The notes beneath the pieces were generated by a model. That model saw nothing but the letters and a program-made list of their open reading frames with translations, was not told the DNA's origin and did not search any database. DNA of 64,000 bases from Rhodospirillaceae bacterium (GTDB lineage: Bacteria; Pseudomonadota; Alphaproteobacteria; UBA8366; Aestuariispiraceae). Both the position numbers and the translations under genes were made by a program. Below, piece by piece: positions 50,745 to 60,127 of this stretch (positions are counted from its first letter, which is position 1; every line of letters begins with the position of its first letter). Location: assembly GCA_002709955.1 (NCBI GenBank), contig PAQY01000002.1:108448-172447 (forward strand). The letters are read 5' to 3'.

Positions 50745-51206
50745 ATGACCCCGGAAGTCCAAGACGATCCAATGTCGCTTGCTTTTCAAGAAGCAGAGGC
50801 CGCTGCCGCCCGGGGCGAGGTGCCAGTCGGTGCTGTCGTGGTCGAGGCCGGAACAGGCCGCATCCTGGCCCGCGCCGGTAATCGGGTGGAAATGGATAAG
50901 GATCCGTCGGGCCATGCAGAAATACTTGCGATACGGGCGGCCTGTCAGGTCCGGGGGGATGCCCGGCTGCCGGATTGTGATTTGTATGTGACGCTGGAAC
51001 CTTGTGCGATGTGTGCGACGGCGGCTGCCCATGCGCGGCTGCGGCGCATTATTTTTGGGGCCTATGATCCCAAGGGCGGTGGCATCGAACATGGCGCGCG
51101 CATTTTTCAGCGGGAAACCTGTCATCATCAATGTGAGATTGTGGGGGGCGTGCAGGAAAATCGCGCGGCCACCCTGTTGCGGACATTCTTTGCCGCAAAA
51201 CGCTAA
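50745..51206 (+). CDS. tadA: tRNA-specific adenosine deaminase
   Basis: A 153-aa cytidine-deaminase-fold enzyme that converts A34 to inosine in tRNA-Arg(ACG). Zinc ligands and proton shuttle are in HAE (57-59) and PCAMC (86-90; Cys87 and Cys90), followed by ARLRRIIFGAYDPKGGG. The start at MTPEVQ has AGGA 8 nt before it; an ATG 9 nt upstream is an alternative. Divergent from rluB, 116 bp between starts. Confidence 0.95.
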   Translation: MTPEVQDDPMSLAFQEAEAAAARGEVPVGAVVVEAGTGRILARAGNRVEMDKDPSGHAEILAIRAACQVRGDARLPDCDLYVTLEPCAMCATAAAHARLRRIIFGAYDPKGGGIEHGARIFQRETCHHQCEIVGGVQENRAATLLRTFFAAKR

Positions 51207-51725
51207 TGCGGCTGCCCCGGGGTTGCCTGTTCGGGGTCTGCGTGTTCGGGGTCTGCGTGTTCAGGATTTGCGGTGGCTGGTGATGAAAAACCAAGTCCCC
51301 TGCCTGAGGGTGGGGAGGGTCGGCAGGGGACCTGGTAATTCCATTTGATTGGTCGAAACCAAGCAAAGAACCTAACGGGGCTTGATTTGCGATCAGGTGA
51401 CTGACCCACGTTAAGTTACAGATGGCACTCCAAGATACGTGCCACTCTGGATATCGTGATCTGGGTTTTTACAAAGTGTTCTAGGCATCTGATAAATAAC
51501 GATAAAAAAGACGTAATCTGATCACGAAAACGTGTTCTGATTGGTAATGCGAAGCGATTGCTTTTTCCGTTTTTAAAATGCGTTGCAAATTGCGAATTAT
51601 TTCTGAAATTGCAAAATCTTACTCTGCGTATTTTCTACACTGGGGGATTTCCATCTCAATCCCTATATGCTGCACTGACCTATAGGGTGACCTGGGCGAT
51701 AGATGACTGAATAGGGAGCGCGCTG
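51207..51725. other. 519-bp intergenic region with a hairpin, a short tandem repeat and AT-rich DNA
   Basis: No gene is seen. Just after tadA are 2.4 copies of a 15-bp unit (GTTCGGGGTCTGCGT, 51229-51265). A perfect 10-bp inverted repeat follows, GTCCCCTGCC (51295-51304) / GGCAGGGGAC (51322-51331), without a T-run. From about 51400 the DNA becomes AT-rich and probably holds the promoter for the M48 protease. Confidence 0.6.
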
Positions 51726-53324
51726 GTGAAAACAATAAATCAAACAAATCGGATTGGTGGACATCAATTCAGATCACATAGCGCTGTCGCAGGCGGGATG
51801 TGTGGCTTTGGATGCACACACCATTCCCCGGCCAAGGCAGAAGCTGGATTGGCGGCCACCCGTCGTGGAGTTTTGCGCCTTGGACTGTCAGGCGCGGCGG
51901 CGGCTGGACTGGCGGGGTGTTCGACCAATCGCGCAACTGGGCAAAGCACGTTGACCGGGTTCAGTTCGCTGGACGATGACAAGAAGATCGGCGCACAGCA
52001 GCACCCGGAACTGGTGAAATCCTTTGGCGGTGAATATGACGATCCAGCCCTGAATGCCTATGTCCAGAAATTGGGGGAACGTCTGGCCCAACATGCGGAA
52101 TATCAGGAATTCACCTATCGTTTTACCATCGTCAATTCCTGGATTATCAATGCTTTCGCCCTTCCTGGCGGGTATTGCTATGTATCGCGCGGTCTGGTCG
52201 CCCTGGCGTCCAGCGAGGCAGAGCTGGCCGGGGTCATGGCGCATGAAATCGGTCATGTGAATGCGCGCCACACCGCCCAGCGGATCGCGCAATCGCAACT
52301 TGCCCAGGGTTTGCTGTTGGGGGCCGTGCTGCTGACAGGCCAAAGCTCCATCGGGAATGTCGGCGGGCAGGTCGCAAATTCGGTCTTGAAAAGCTTCTCG
52401 CGTGAACAAGAGCTGGAGGCGGATTCTCTGGGCATCCGCTATATGTCTGCCAGCGGGTATGATCCGGAAGCAATGGTTGGGTTCCTGGATACCCTACGCG
52501 ATCATTCAATCGTACAGGCGGAACAGAGGGGCCTTCCAGCAAGCACGGTCGATGAATCCAATATCAACGCGACTCACCCCCGAACGATTGAACGGGTTCA
52601 GAAAGCCCAAGCTCTGGCGGGGCAATATGCCCAACCCGGACAGGTCGCCAATCGCGATGCCTATCTGGATCAGGTTAATGGCATATTGTATGGCGACGAC
52701 CCGGAACAGGGTCTGGTGCGGGGGACGGAATTCCTGCACCCGACGCTCAGGATTCGGTTTCAGGTTCCCGATGGGTTTAACATCACCAACACACCCGATG
52801 CCGTTATCGCAGAAAAGCCGAATGTGAAGGCCGCAATCGTATTTGATGGTGCCAAACGCAAAACCGGCGATGTCTATAGCTATCTGACCCAGGAATGGGG
52901 GAAGGGCGCCAATATCGGGGATTTGGCCCGCATCGACATTAATGGAAATCAGGCCGCCACGGGGGCCTTGCGCCTGCAAGGTCAGGATTATCGCATCATC
53001 GCCATTCAGGGGGATGGCAATCAGATTTATCGGTTCCGGTTTATATCCGATCCGTCTGTCACGGCCTCCCTGAACACGGTCTTTCGCGAAACAACCTATT
53101 CCTTCCGCTTCCTGTCCGCACAGGAGGCTGCGCTGATTGACCCATATCGCATGATTGTTGTGCCCATCACCCCCCAGGATACGGTCGCATCGCTGGCCAA
53201 TGGCTATCCAGAGGGAACCTACAGTCAGGCCTATTTCCGGGTGATGAATGATTTGAAGGCAACCACGCCCCTGCCGAAATCCGGCAAGGCCAAGGTGGTA
53301 ATCGGGGGACCGAAAATTTCTTAG
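51726..53324 (+). CDS. M48-family metalloprotease lipoprotein (possible Tat export)
   Basis: A 532-aa Zn-protease resembling BepA/YcaL-type M48 proteins. The zinc motif is HEIGH (173-177), with Glu231 in EQELEADSLG as third ligand. A lipobox LAGC places Cys65 as the lipidated residue. TRRGVLRLGL just before it has a twin-arginine look, so export may be by Tat. Residues 1-45 are an unusual polar extension with several Cys and His. The C-terminal half (about 330-530) is a beta-rich domain. Starts at GTG after GGGAG. Likely acts in outer-membrane quality control. Confidence 0.88.
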   Translation: MKTINQTNRIGGHQFRSHSAVAGGMCGFGCTHHSPAKAEAGLAATRRGVLRLGLSGAAAAGLAGCSTNRATGQSTLTGFSSLDDDKKIGAQQHPELVKSFGGEYDDPALNAYVQKLGERLAQHAEYQEFTYRFTIVNSWIINAFALPGGYCYVSRGLVALASSEAELAGVMAHEIGHVNARHTAQRIAQSQLAQGLLLGAVLLTGQSSIGNVGGQVANSVLKSFSREQELEADSLGIRYMSASGYDPEAMVGFLDTLRDHSIVQAEQRGLPASTVDESNINATHPRTIERVQKAQALAGQYAQPGQVANRDAYLDQVNGILYGDDPEQGLVRGTEFLHPTLRIRFQVPDGFNITNTPDAVIAEKPNVKAAIVFDGAKRKTGDVYSYLTQEWGKGANIGDLARIDINGNQAATGALRLQGQDYRIIAIQGDGNQIYRFRFISDPSVTASLNTVFRETTYSFRFLSAQEAALIDPYRMIVVPITPQDTVASLANGYPEGTYSQAYFRVMNDLKATTPLPKSGKAKVVIGGPKIS

Positions 53325-53351
53325 TGCGTAAGTCTGTTAAGGCAGGTCCGG

Positions 53352-54161
53352 TCAAGGAAGGGCATAGGTCAGGGACGCCCAATGGCTCAGCCAGGGTGTT
53401 CCATAAGACGCAGGCGCTTCCCTGAAATGTACTGCATTGACCAGATAAGGACCTGACCCCAGAAAGGGCAGTTGGGCCTGCCCCTGTGTATCTGTCTGAA
53501 CCTTAACGATTTTCAGGGTCTCATTCTGACCATAGAACACTGTGATCTGTGTGTTGGGTGCAGGGGCCCCGTTCCACAGCAATTGCACCGTGATGTCTTG
53601 TACTTCAGGGGTCGTATAAGGGTTTGTCAGGGCGACCAGTTCAAAGGGCATGCCGCTGGGTGCGTCCTGGCCGACCCCGTCACCAACCGCGATCAGGGCC
53701 TTTGCGCACCGGATATAGGATTCGGTCACATCATCCGGCGAAAGGCCCATTTCCTGATGACGGGACAGGGGAGGGTCCAGACCGACATCGATCAGATAAT
53801 CCGCAAATTCCTGCCATTCTTCGAATTGAACGGTCTTGGCCTTGGACTGATAGATCACGCGGTGCAGGCCCGGTCTGCGGGGCGTTACATTCAGCGGTGG
53901 AATATCACCCGGCAGGCCCTCTACAGGGCGCAAACCATCCGCATCGATGATCTCAAACCGGTCAAACAGATGGGGCAGGTAATAATCCCGAACGCCCTTG
54001 AAATTCGTGCCGGTTTTGGTGTGCCCGATAATCGCCTGATCCGGGTCGACGTTATAGGAGTCGGCTTCGATCCAGAATTCATGGCTATGGGCGGGGCTTG
54101 CCAGAAGCAGCGCCGCGATTAGGATCGTCGACAGATTACCAGGGGTCCAACGGGTAGGCAC
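53352..54161 (-). CDS. DUF4198-like periplasmic protein
   Basis: About 269 aa, exported: signal peptide LSTILIAALLLASPAHSHEFW cut near AHS-HE, so the mature protein begins with His-Glu. Beta-rich DUF4198-like body with NTQITVFYGQNETLKIVKVQTDTQGQAQLPF near the end, a carboxypeptidase-regulatory/CNA-B-like fold. Such proteins often sit by TonB receptors or Ni/Co transporters. The GTG at 54161 has GAGG 8 nt upstream and avoids overlap with the divergent gene; ATGs at 54182 and 54203 are alternatives. Confidence 0.75.
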   Translation of the reverse strand: MPTRWTPGNLSTILIAALLLASPAHSHEFWIEADSYNVDPDQAIIGHTKTGTNFKGVRDYYLPHLFDRFEIIDADGLRPVEGLPGDIPPLNVTPRRPGLHRVIYQSKAKTVQFEEWQEFADYLIDVGLDPPLSRHQEMGLSPDDVTESYIRCAKALIAVGDGVGQDAPSGMPFELVALTNPYTTPEVQDITVQLLWNGAPAPNTQITVFYGQNETLKIVKVQTDTQGQAQLPFLGSGPYLVNAVHFREAPASYGTPWLSHWASLTYALP

Positions 54162-54231
54162 TTTTATGTCCTCGCAACGCATACGATTTTGCTTATCAGA
54201 CATCTTGGTTGGTGCCTGGGGGAAAGGCAAT

Positions 54232-55338
54232 GTGGCGTTCGTTCTTCTGTTCTGTCTGCTTTTCCCGCTGCCTGTGCAGGCCCATGAAATCAAACCAAGC
54301 CTGGCGACGGTGACGCTGGACCCGGATGGTACCTATCGCGTCGTTGTTATCACCAATCTGGAAGTATTGATCGCGGGCGTCAATGGTGCCCACAGCAATA
54401 CAAAGGATGCGCCCCAGGCGGATCAATATGACCATTTAAGAACCCTGTCGCCTGAAGCGCTGGAAGCGGCCTTTCGGCCGTTCGAGGAACGCTTTCTTGG
54501 CAATGCGGTGCTGCGGTTTGACGGTGTTGTGACCCGACCCCAGGACGTCATGTTGACCATTCCACCGGTCGGCGATCTGGACCTGCCGCGCGAAAGCATC
54601 ATTGTCCTGTCAGGTAGAATTCCAGCCGGGGCCACGGGTATGACCTGGCAATGGAATGCAGATTTCGGGTCCAGTGTCATTCGTGCCCCCGCCGAGTCCC
54701 AAGATATTTATGCGGCCTGGCTTCAGAATGGTCAGGAAAGTGCGGTCATTCCGGTGGAAGGCCCGCCGGTACGGACCTTCTGGCAGGCCGCCTGGGACTT
54801 TTTCATGGTTGGCTATACCCATATCCTGCCCAAGGGATTGGACCATATCCTTTTTGTCGTTGGCCTGTTCTTGCTCAGCCCGTCGATACGTCCGCTGGTG
54901 TGGCAGATCACGGCCTTTACCGTCGCCCATTCAGTGACCCTGGCATTGGGCATGCTGGGCCTATTGACCCTGTCGCCCAACATCGTTGAACCCCTGATCG
55001 CCGCCAGCATTGTCTTTGTGTGCATCGAAAACCTGATGACCAGCCGCCTGCATCCCTGGCGTCCCGTGATTGTGTTCGGTTTCGGGCTGTTACACGGGCT
55101 AGGCTTCGCGGGGGTGCTGAAAGAAATTGGCCTGGGGGAGGGGGATTTCATCACCGGCCTGATCGCCTTTAATCTGGGGGTCGAGGCGGGGCAATTGTCC
55201 ATCGTTGCCGCCTGTTTTGTCGCGGTCTATGGCGTCATGCGGTACCCCTGGTATCGTCAGGCGGTTACCATTCCCGCATCTGTCGCCATTGGGGCGATTG
55301 CGACCTGGTGGACGGTGGAGCGGATTTTCTTCTCATAA
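54232..55338 (+). CDS. HupE/UreJ-like (HupE_UreJ_2) membrane protein
   Basis: A 368-aa protein with a signal peptide (start VAFVLLFCLLFPLPVQA, mature end AHEIKPSLA), a 150-aa periplasmic beta domain, and a C-terminal six-helix HupE/UreJ_2 domain with YTHILPKGLDHILFVVGLFLL, FTVAHSVTLALG and HGLGFAGVLKEIG. The His/Asp-bearing helices resemble Ni2+ permeases, so Ni or Co passage is likely but unproved. The GTG at 54232 follows GGGGGAAAGG, favoured over the ATG at 54166. Divergent from DUF4198. Confidence 0.82.
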   Translation: MAFVLLFCLLFPLPVQAHEIKPSLATVTLDPDGTYRVVVITNLEVLIAGVNGAHSNTKDAPQADQYDHLRTLSPEALEAAFRPFEERFLGNAVLRFDGVVTRPQDVMLTIPPVGDLDLPRESIIVLSGRIPAGATGMTWQWNADFGSSVIRAPAESQDIYAAWLQNGQESAVIPVEGPPVRTFWQAAWDFFMVGYTHILPKGLDHILFVVGLFLLSPSIRPLVWQITAFTVAHSVTLALGMLGLLTLSPNIVEPLIAASIVFVCIENLMTSRLHPWRPVIVFGFGLLHGLGFAGVLKEIGLGEGDFITGLIAFNLGVEAGQLSIVAACFVAVYGVMRYPWYRQAVTIPASVAIGAIATWWTVERIFFS

Positions 55339-55423
55339 TCGCAAGAAGCGGGTGGGGCGATGACGGCCAAGGCGATAGAACAGAGGCACATCCAATGAAT
55401 GAGAAATCCGGTGAGGAATGAAG

Positions 55424-56305
55424 ATGAGCGATGATCTGGAACAACAGCGGGACTATATCCGCATTGGAAAGGCCCTGGCCCATATTGCCGATACCTGGGG
55501 ACAGCATCGCCCAAGCCTGTCGGAACTGGCGCAGGAATGTGAGATGAGCGAATTTCACTTTCAGCGCGTGTTTCAGCGCTGGGTCGGTCTCAGCCCCAAG
55601 AAATTCCTCAGCGTGGTCAGTCTGGAACAAGCCAAGCAGGCGCTGGATGGTCAGGCCGATCTGTTGAATGCCAGTTTCGATGCAGGCCTGTCTGGCCCGG
55701 GTCGATTGCATGATCTGTTTGTGACTTTCGAGGCGATGACGCCCGGTGAATATAAGCGCGCGGCCGATGGGCTGACCATCCGCTGGGCCTGGCATGACGG
55801 GATATTTGGCCCCACCCTGGTGCTGGCGACCGAACGGGGGTTGTGCGGTCTGGCCTTTCTTGACGCCCGCGGGCATCAGGGGTGTTTTGACGATATGGCG
55901 TCCCGGTGGCCGCAGGCCCGGCTGGTGGAAGACCCTGTTTTCACAAAGACCTATATGGATCGCATTTTTGCAGAACCGGGACAGCGCCCCAATGATGAGG
56001 GAATCCGACTGTTGCTGAAGGGGACAGAATTTCAGGTGAAGGTCTGGGAAGCCCTGATGCGCATTCAGCCCGGCGATTACACGACCTATGGCAGTCTGGC
56101 GGAATATATCGGATTGCCGAAAGGGGCGTCGCGCGCCATTGGCACGGCGGTGGGCGCCAATCCGATAAGCTGGCTGATCCCATGCCATCGCGTGGTGCGC
56201 AGTTCGGGCATGCTGGGCGGTTATCGATGGGGCCTGCCGCGTAAGGTGGCGATGATGGGTTTTGAGAGGTCCGGTCAGGGTTTGCGATTGGATCTGGCGG
56301 GTTAA
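55424..56305 (+). CDS. Ada-like AraC/methylated-DNA--cysteine methyltransferase fusion
   Basis: A 293-aa fusion of an AraC-type helix-turn-helix (about 12-112) and an O6-alkylguanine DNA alkyltransferase domain. The acceptor Cys254 is in the canonical PCHRVV, with GTEFQVKVWEALMRI and ASRAIGTAVGANP before it. The N-terminal zinc/phosphotriester domain of E. coli Ada is absent, so it should repair O6-methylguanine but cannot be activated by phosphotriester transfer. GAGG precedes ATG 55424 by 7 nt; another ATG is 6 nt upstream. Confidence 0.92.
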   Translation: MSDDLEQQRDYIRIGKALAHIADTWGQHRPSLSELAQECEMSEFHFQRVFQRWVGLSPKKFLSVVSLEQAKQALDGQADLLNASFDAGLSGPGRLHDLFVTFEAMTPGEYKRAADGLTIRWAWHDGIFGPTLVLATERGLCGLAFLDARGHQGCFDDMASRWPQARLVEDPVFTKTYMDRIFAEPGQRPNDEGIRLLLKGTEFQVKVWEALMRIQPGDYTTYGSLAEYIGLPKGASRAIGTAVGANPISWLIPCHRVVRSSGMLGGYRWGLPRKVAMMGFERSGQGLRLDLAG

Positions 56306-56406
56306 TCGCCCTTGACCCCACCATTGTGATACAGGTCGTCTTTGTGATCGTCTTTCTGGTTTGCCCGGTCTAGTCTGCCCCTCCTAAAGCAATGCCGTGG
56401 GGCGCT

Positions 56407-57660
56407 ATGAATTCGCAATATCGATCCATTGGGACAATCCTGCTGGGATCCGCAATCGTGTTCCTGGGCTATGGCCTTATGGTGACACTGTTGCCGATCC
56501 GCGCGCAGTTGGAAGGGTTCGGCAGTTCCGCCATTGGTCTGATGGGGTCGGCGTATTTCGTTGGCTTCGTGATCGGCTGTATTGTCGGGCCAAAAGTTGT
56601 CCAGGCGGTCGGGCATACCCGTGCCTTTGCAGGCTTTGCTGCCCTTGTGGCCGCCTTGACGCTAATATTTCCCATGGTGGTCGATCCTTGGACCTGGACG
56701 ATCCTGCGCGGCATCAGCGGTATCTGTCTGGCCGTTGTCTATATGGTGATTGAAAGCTGGCTGAACGAACAGGCGACCAACCGGATTCGCGGCACCGTCC
56801 TGTCGCTGTATATTATCATTGGAAATCTGGCGACAATCGGCGGCCAGCAGATGGTGGCATTGTCCGATACGCAATCCTATGTGCTGTTTTCGCTGGTGGC
56901 GATCCTGGTCGCGATTTCCCTGGTGCCGGTATCCTTGGCCCCGGTGCGGGAACCAGATCAGATCCCAACCGCGAAATTGCGCATTGCACGCTTGTACAAG
57001 CTGTCGCCTACCGGCTTTGTCGGATGCATCCTGGTTGGTGTTGCAGACGGGGCATTCTGGACATTTGGTCCCGTCTTTGCGCAAACCCGCGGCTTGCCGG
57101 TGTCGGAAATTGCCTTGTTCATGGGGGCCTTCATGGTGGGGGGGACCATCTTGCAATGGCCTTTGGGCTGGCTGTCTGATCGCATCGACCGGCGCATCGT
57201 GATCGGGCTGTGTGCGACCGCAACGATCGGGACCGGTCTGGCCCTGGCATTCTGGAACCCGCCATCCCCTTGGATGGGATTGGCGCTGGCGCTTGTTCAT
57301 GGTGGGGTCATGACGCCAATCTACGCCCTGTGCATCGCCCATTCCAACGATTTCGCACCGAATGAGGAAATGGTGGAAGTCTCCAGCGGATTGCTGCTGA
57401 TCTATGGTGTTGGTGCTGCCCTGGGGCCGATTGCCCTGGGGCCATTGATGGATCGATTTGGGGCAGGCAGCCTGTTTGTCATGATCGCGATTATTTTTGC
57501 CAGCCTTGCACTGTTCTCCCTGTATCGCATTACCAAACATCGCGTCGCAGCGGCGGAAACCCGCACCCCCTTTGCCCCTGTCCCGAAATCATCGCAATCG
57601 GTCTATGCACTGGAAACAGATGATGAGGATGAAGAGGTCATTACCGAATTGGGGAAATAA
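56407..57660 (+). CDS. MFS transporter (YcaD-like)
   Basis: A 417-aa major facilitator with 12 predicted helices. MFS motif A-like GWLSDRIDRRIVIGL in the middle loop; first half MVTLLPIRAQLEGFGSSAIGLMGSAYFVGFVIGC and VYMVIESWLNEQATNRIRGTVLSLY match the YcaD subgroup. The C-terminal tail is acidic (ETDDEDEEVITE). Substrate unknown. Start MNSQYRS at 56407; an ATG 15 nt upstream is possible. Confidence 0.9.
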   Translation: MNSQYRSIGTILLGSAIVFLGYGLMVTLLPIRAQLEGFGSSAIGLMGSAYFVGFVIGCIVGPKVVQAVGHTRAFAGFAALVAALTLIFPMVVDPWTWTILRGISGICLAVVYMVIESWLNEQATNRIRGTVLSLYIIIGNLATIGGQQMVALSDTQSYVLFSLVAILVAISLVPVSLAPVREPDQIPTAKLRIARLYKLSPTGFVGCILVGVADGAFWTFGPVFAQTRGLPVSEIALFMGAFMVGGTILQWPLGWLSDRIDRRIVIGLCATATIGTGLALAFWNPPSPWMGLALALVHGGVMTPIYALCIAHSNDFAPNEEMVEVSSGLLLIYGVGAALGPIALGPLMDRFGAGSLFVMIAIIFASLALFSLYRITKHRVAAAETRTPFAPVPKSSQSVYALETDDEDEEVITELGK

Positions 57661-57712
57661 ACCTGCATTCGTCACAGGTGACAGGAAAAGCCGACTGCGG
57701 TAAGGTCCATTC

Positions 57713-58237
57713 ATGGCAAAAAACGTACAAATATCGTGCAGCTATCAAGTAGAGGAAGACCGCATCCTAATGCGGGCCCGCCTGCAGGATAAGGATGCGC
57801 GCATGTGGATGACGCGGCGGATGACGCTGCAATTCCTGGCGTCCATTGGGAAGATATTCGATCATCTGACCGGGACAGAAGCGCAACCAACAGAGCAACG
57901 CCAAGCGGTCAACGAATTCCGCCGCGAATCCGCGATGAGCACGGCCAATTTCAACCAACCCTATGAGGAAGAAGGCCTGGTTCCGTTTCCAGCGGACGGC
58001 CCGATGCTGGTGAAGAAATTAAACGTCGCCGCCTTGAAGACGGGCGGGGTTCAACTGACCCTGACAGGTAACGGCCCGGATGGGGTGCGATTGAATTTGG
58101 GGGAAAAGGAACTGCACGCGGTCGTTCACATGCTCAATCAAACAGCGGAAAAGGCGCAATGGGCACTGGGCGCGCATCTGACGAAATCAACGGGTGTCAC
58201 GGTTGCCGGACCCGCAAAGCCCCGCGTGGTGAACTGA
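57713..58237 (+). CDS. conserved hypothetical protein (174 aa)
   Basis: Not recognised. Soluble, mixed alpha/beta: MAKNVQISCSYQVEEDRILMRARLQDKDARMWMTRRMTLQFL at the start, then an acidic linker (about 65-95) and a C-terminal half with VQLTLTGNGPDGVRLNLGEKELHAVVHMLNQ. The start resembles a beta-hairpin followed by a helix. AAGG lies 7 nt before the ATG. It is 52 bp after the MFS gene and convergent with the TPR protein. Confidence 0.65.
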   Translation: MAKNVQISCSYQVEEDRILMRARLQDKDARMWMTRRMTLQFLASIGKIFDHLTGTEAQPTEQRQAVNEFRRESAMSTANFNQPYEEEGLVPFPADGPMLVKKLNVAALKTGGVQLTLTGNGPDGVRLNLGEKELHAVVHMLNQTAEKAQWALGAHLTKSTGVTVAGPAKPRVVN

Positions 58238-58254
58238 ACATCTTTATTGGATTG

Positions 58255-59064
58255 TTATTCTTGGGCTGGCGTCTGGGGGTTTTTAACATCCAGAAGCTCC
58301 AGGTTTCGCCTTGCATCCTCTGCCGCCGGGCGGCCATCGTGTTTCGCAATCAGGTGAACCCAATCCTGGCGTGCCGCATCCAGATTTCCGGCCAGTCGAT
58401 ACAGAATGCCCCGTTCCAGCAAGGCCTCCGCATTATCCGGGTCACGGGATAGGGCGCGATTGGCATCGTCCATCGCCAGATCATTGGCTTCTACAAAGCG
58501 ATAGGCGCTGGCGCGATAGACATAGGCAACGGGATCGTCCGGGTTGATTTCAATCGCATGATTCAGGTCGTCAATGGCGTCCCAATAGTTCTTTCGCTCC
58601 GCCAGAACCATGGCACGGTCTATCAGAATGGGGGCCGAATCCGGGCTTAGTTCCAGGGCGGCGGTCTGTGCTGTATAGGCGCGGTCCAGATCCTCCGCCT
58701 CCATCCAGGCAATGCCTGCATGGGCAAGGATGCTGGCCACCGTATCGGCAGAGGCATCGTCTGGCATCATCCGGGCGATTTCTTCGAAACGCTGCGCTGC
58801 CTCTGCATAGTTGCCCAGCATCATCAGCGCGGCGGCGGCACAGTGGCGGGCCGGAATACCGCCCCCCATGTCAAGCATGCTCAATGCCCGTTCAAAGGCC
58901 GCGCTGGGATCGATGCGGGTCAATTGCATACAGGCCCGATAGTCCTGCTGTTTTTCTGTGACAATCCCCTGGGCCAGGCTTGGCGTTACCCATACCAGGC
59001 ACAATGCCAGCGCAAGGGCGCGCAGCAATGGGGAACGCAGACTGTATTGATGCGATGTCTTCAT
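58255..59064 (-). CDS. exported TPR-repeat protein
   Basis: A 269-aa protein with a signal peptide (cut near SLAQG, about 31), so periplasmic. Four to five TPR motifs follow: GNYAEAAQRFEEIARMMPDD, EDLDRAYTAQTAALELSPDS, KNYWDAIDDLNHAIEINPDD, NDLAMDDANRALSRDPDN and GNLDAARQDWVHLI. TPR arrays bind protein partners; the partner is unknown. Confidence 0.87.
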   Translation of the reverse strand: MKTSHQYSLRSPLLRALALALCLVWVTPSLAQGIVTEKQQDYRACMQLTRIDPSAAFERALSMLDMGGGIPARHCAAAALMMLGNYAEAAQRFEEIARMMPDDASADTVASILAHAGIAWMEAEDLDRAYTAQTAALELSPDSAPILIDRAMVLAERKNYWDAIDDLNHAIEINPDDPVAYVYRASAYRFVEANDLAMDDANRALSRDPDNAEALLERGILYRLAGNLDAARQDWVHLIAKHDGRPAAEDARRNLELLDVKNPQTPAQE

Positions 59065-59166
59065 TTGCCTAAGGTCGGGTCAGCCGTCGGGGAAGGCAAG
59101 ACCTTCCAATGGTTGGAGGAAGAAAAATTCTGAACCGCGTCAGTTTGATCCTGTGGAGCGCCTGTT

Positions 59167-60045
59167 ATGTCTGACCCTGTTGCTATTCCTCATTTGTTTG
59201 TCTTTGGATTGGGCTACAGCGCCATGGCTTTTGCGTCGGCGCTGAGGGAAACCGGCACGCGGATCAGTGCGACCTGCCGCAGTGCTGAAAAGCAAGCCGC
59301 CCTGATTGCACAGGGGATCGACGCCCATATGTTTGATCGGGACCATCCACTGGATGATGCCGGTCGGGCAGCCCTGGATCAGGCCAGTCATCTGCTGTCT
59401 TCAGTCCCACCCGATGATCAGGGCGATCCTGTAATAGACCAGCACGCCCAGGATATTCTGAAGGCAGCGCCCTTTGAGTGGATCGGATATCTGTCAACGA
59501 CAGGCGTTTATGGCGATTGTGATGGGGATTGGGTGGATGAAACAGCCCCTATGACCCCGTCCGGGACACGGGGGCAACGCCGGGTCGATGCCGAAGCCGC
59601 CTGGTTCGCCCTGGCACAGGCGGGTCCGGTGCACAGTTTTCGGCTGGCCGGTATCTATGGGCCGGGACGCAGCGCCCTGGATACGGTGCGCCAGGGGCGG
59701 GCACGGCGGGTCGTGAAACCGGGTCAGGTTTTCAGCCGCATTCATATTGATGACATCACCAATATCCTGCTGGCCTCTGCAGCGCGGCCCAATCCAGGGG
59801 CGGCCTATAATTGCTGTGATGATGAGGCGGCCCCACCGCAGGATGTGATCACCTATGCCTGTGAGTTGCTGGGCGTCACGCCGCCGCCGGAAATCCCGTT
59901 TGAGGAAGCGGACCTGTCCCCCATGGCGAAAAGCTTCTATCGCGACAACAAGCGGGTCAGCAATAAGCGCATCAAGGATGAACTGGGCGTCACCCTGCGC
60001 TGGCCAAACTATCGCGATGCCTTGGTGGCGATGCTGTCGTCCTAA
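59167..60045 (+). CDS. NAD-dependent epimerase/dehydratase-like protein (YeeZ type)
   Basis: A 292-aa atypical SDR resembling YeeZ. The dinucleotide motif is GLGYSAMAFASAL (15-27). WIGYLSTTGVYGD holds the Ser/Tyr region, and FRLAGIYGPGRSALD follows with IHIDDITNILLAS later. Members are NAD(P)-binding proteins with unclear substrates. GGAG is 8 nt before the ATG. Single gene. Confidence 0.87.
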   Translation: MSDPVAIPHLFVFGLGYSAMAFASALRETGTRISATCRSAEKQAALIAQGIDAHMFDRDHPLDDAGRAALDQASHLLSSVPPDDQGDPVIDQHAQDILKAAPFEWIGYLSTTGVYGDCDGDWVDETAPMTPSGTRGQRRVDAEAAWFALAQAGPVHSFRLAGIYGPGRSALDTVRQGRARRVVKPGQVFSRIHIDDITNILLASAARPNPGAAYNCCDDEAAPPQDVITYACELLGVTPPPEIPFEEADLSPMAKSFYRDNKRVSNKRIKDELGVTLRWPNYRDALVAMLSS

Positions 60046-60127
60046 GACAGTCTGCGGTAAAACTTATATTATTTTGCACGTATATCATGTATTGTTATGC
60101 GGATGATGATCTCTGCGGAGAGACCCG

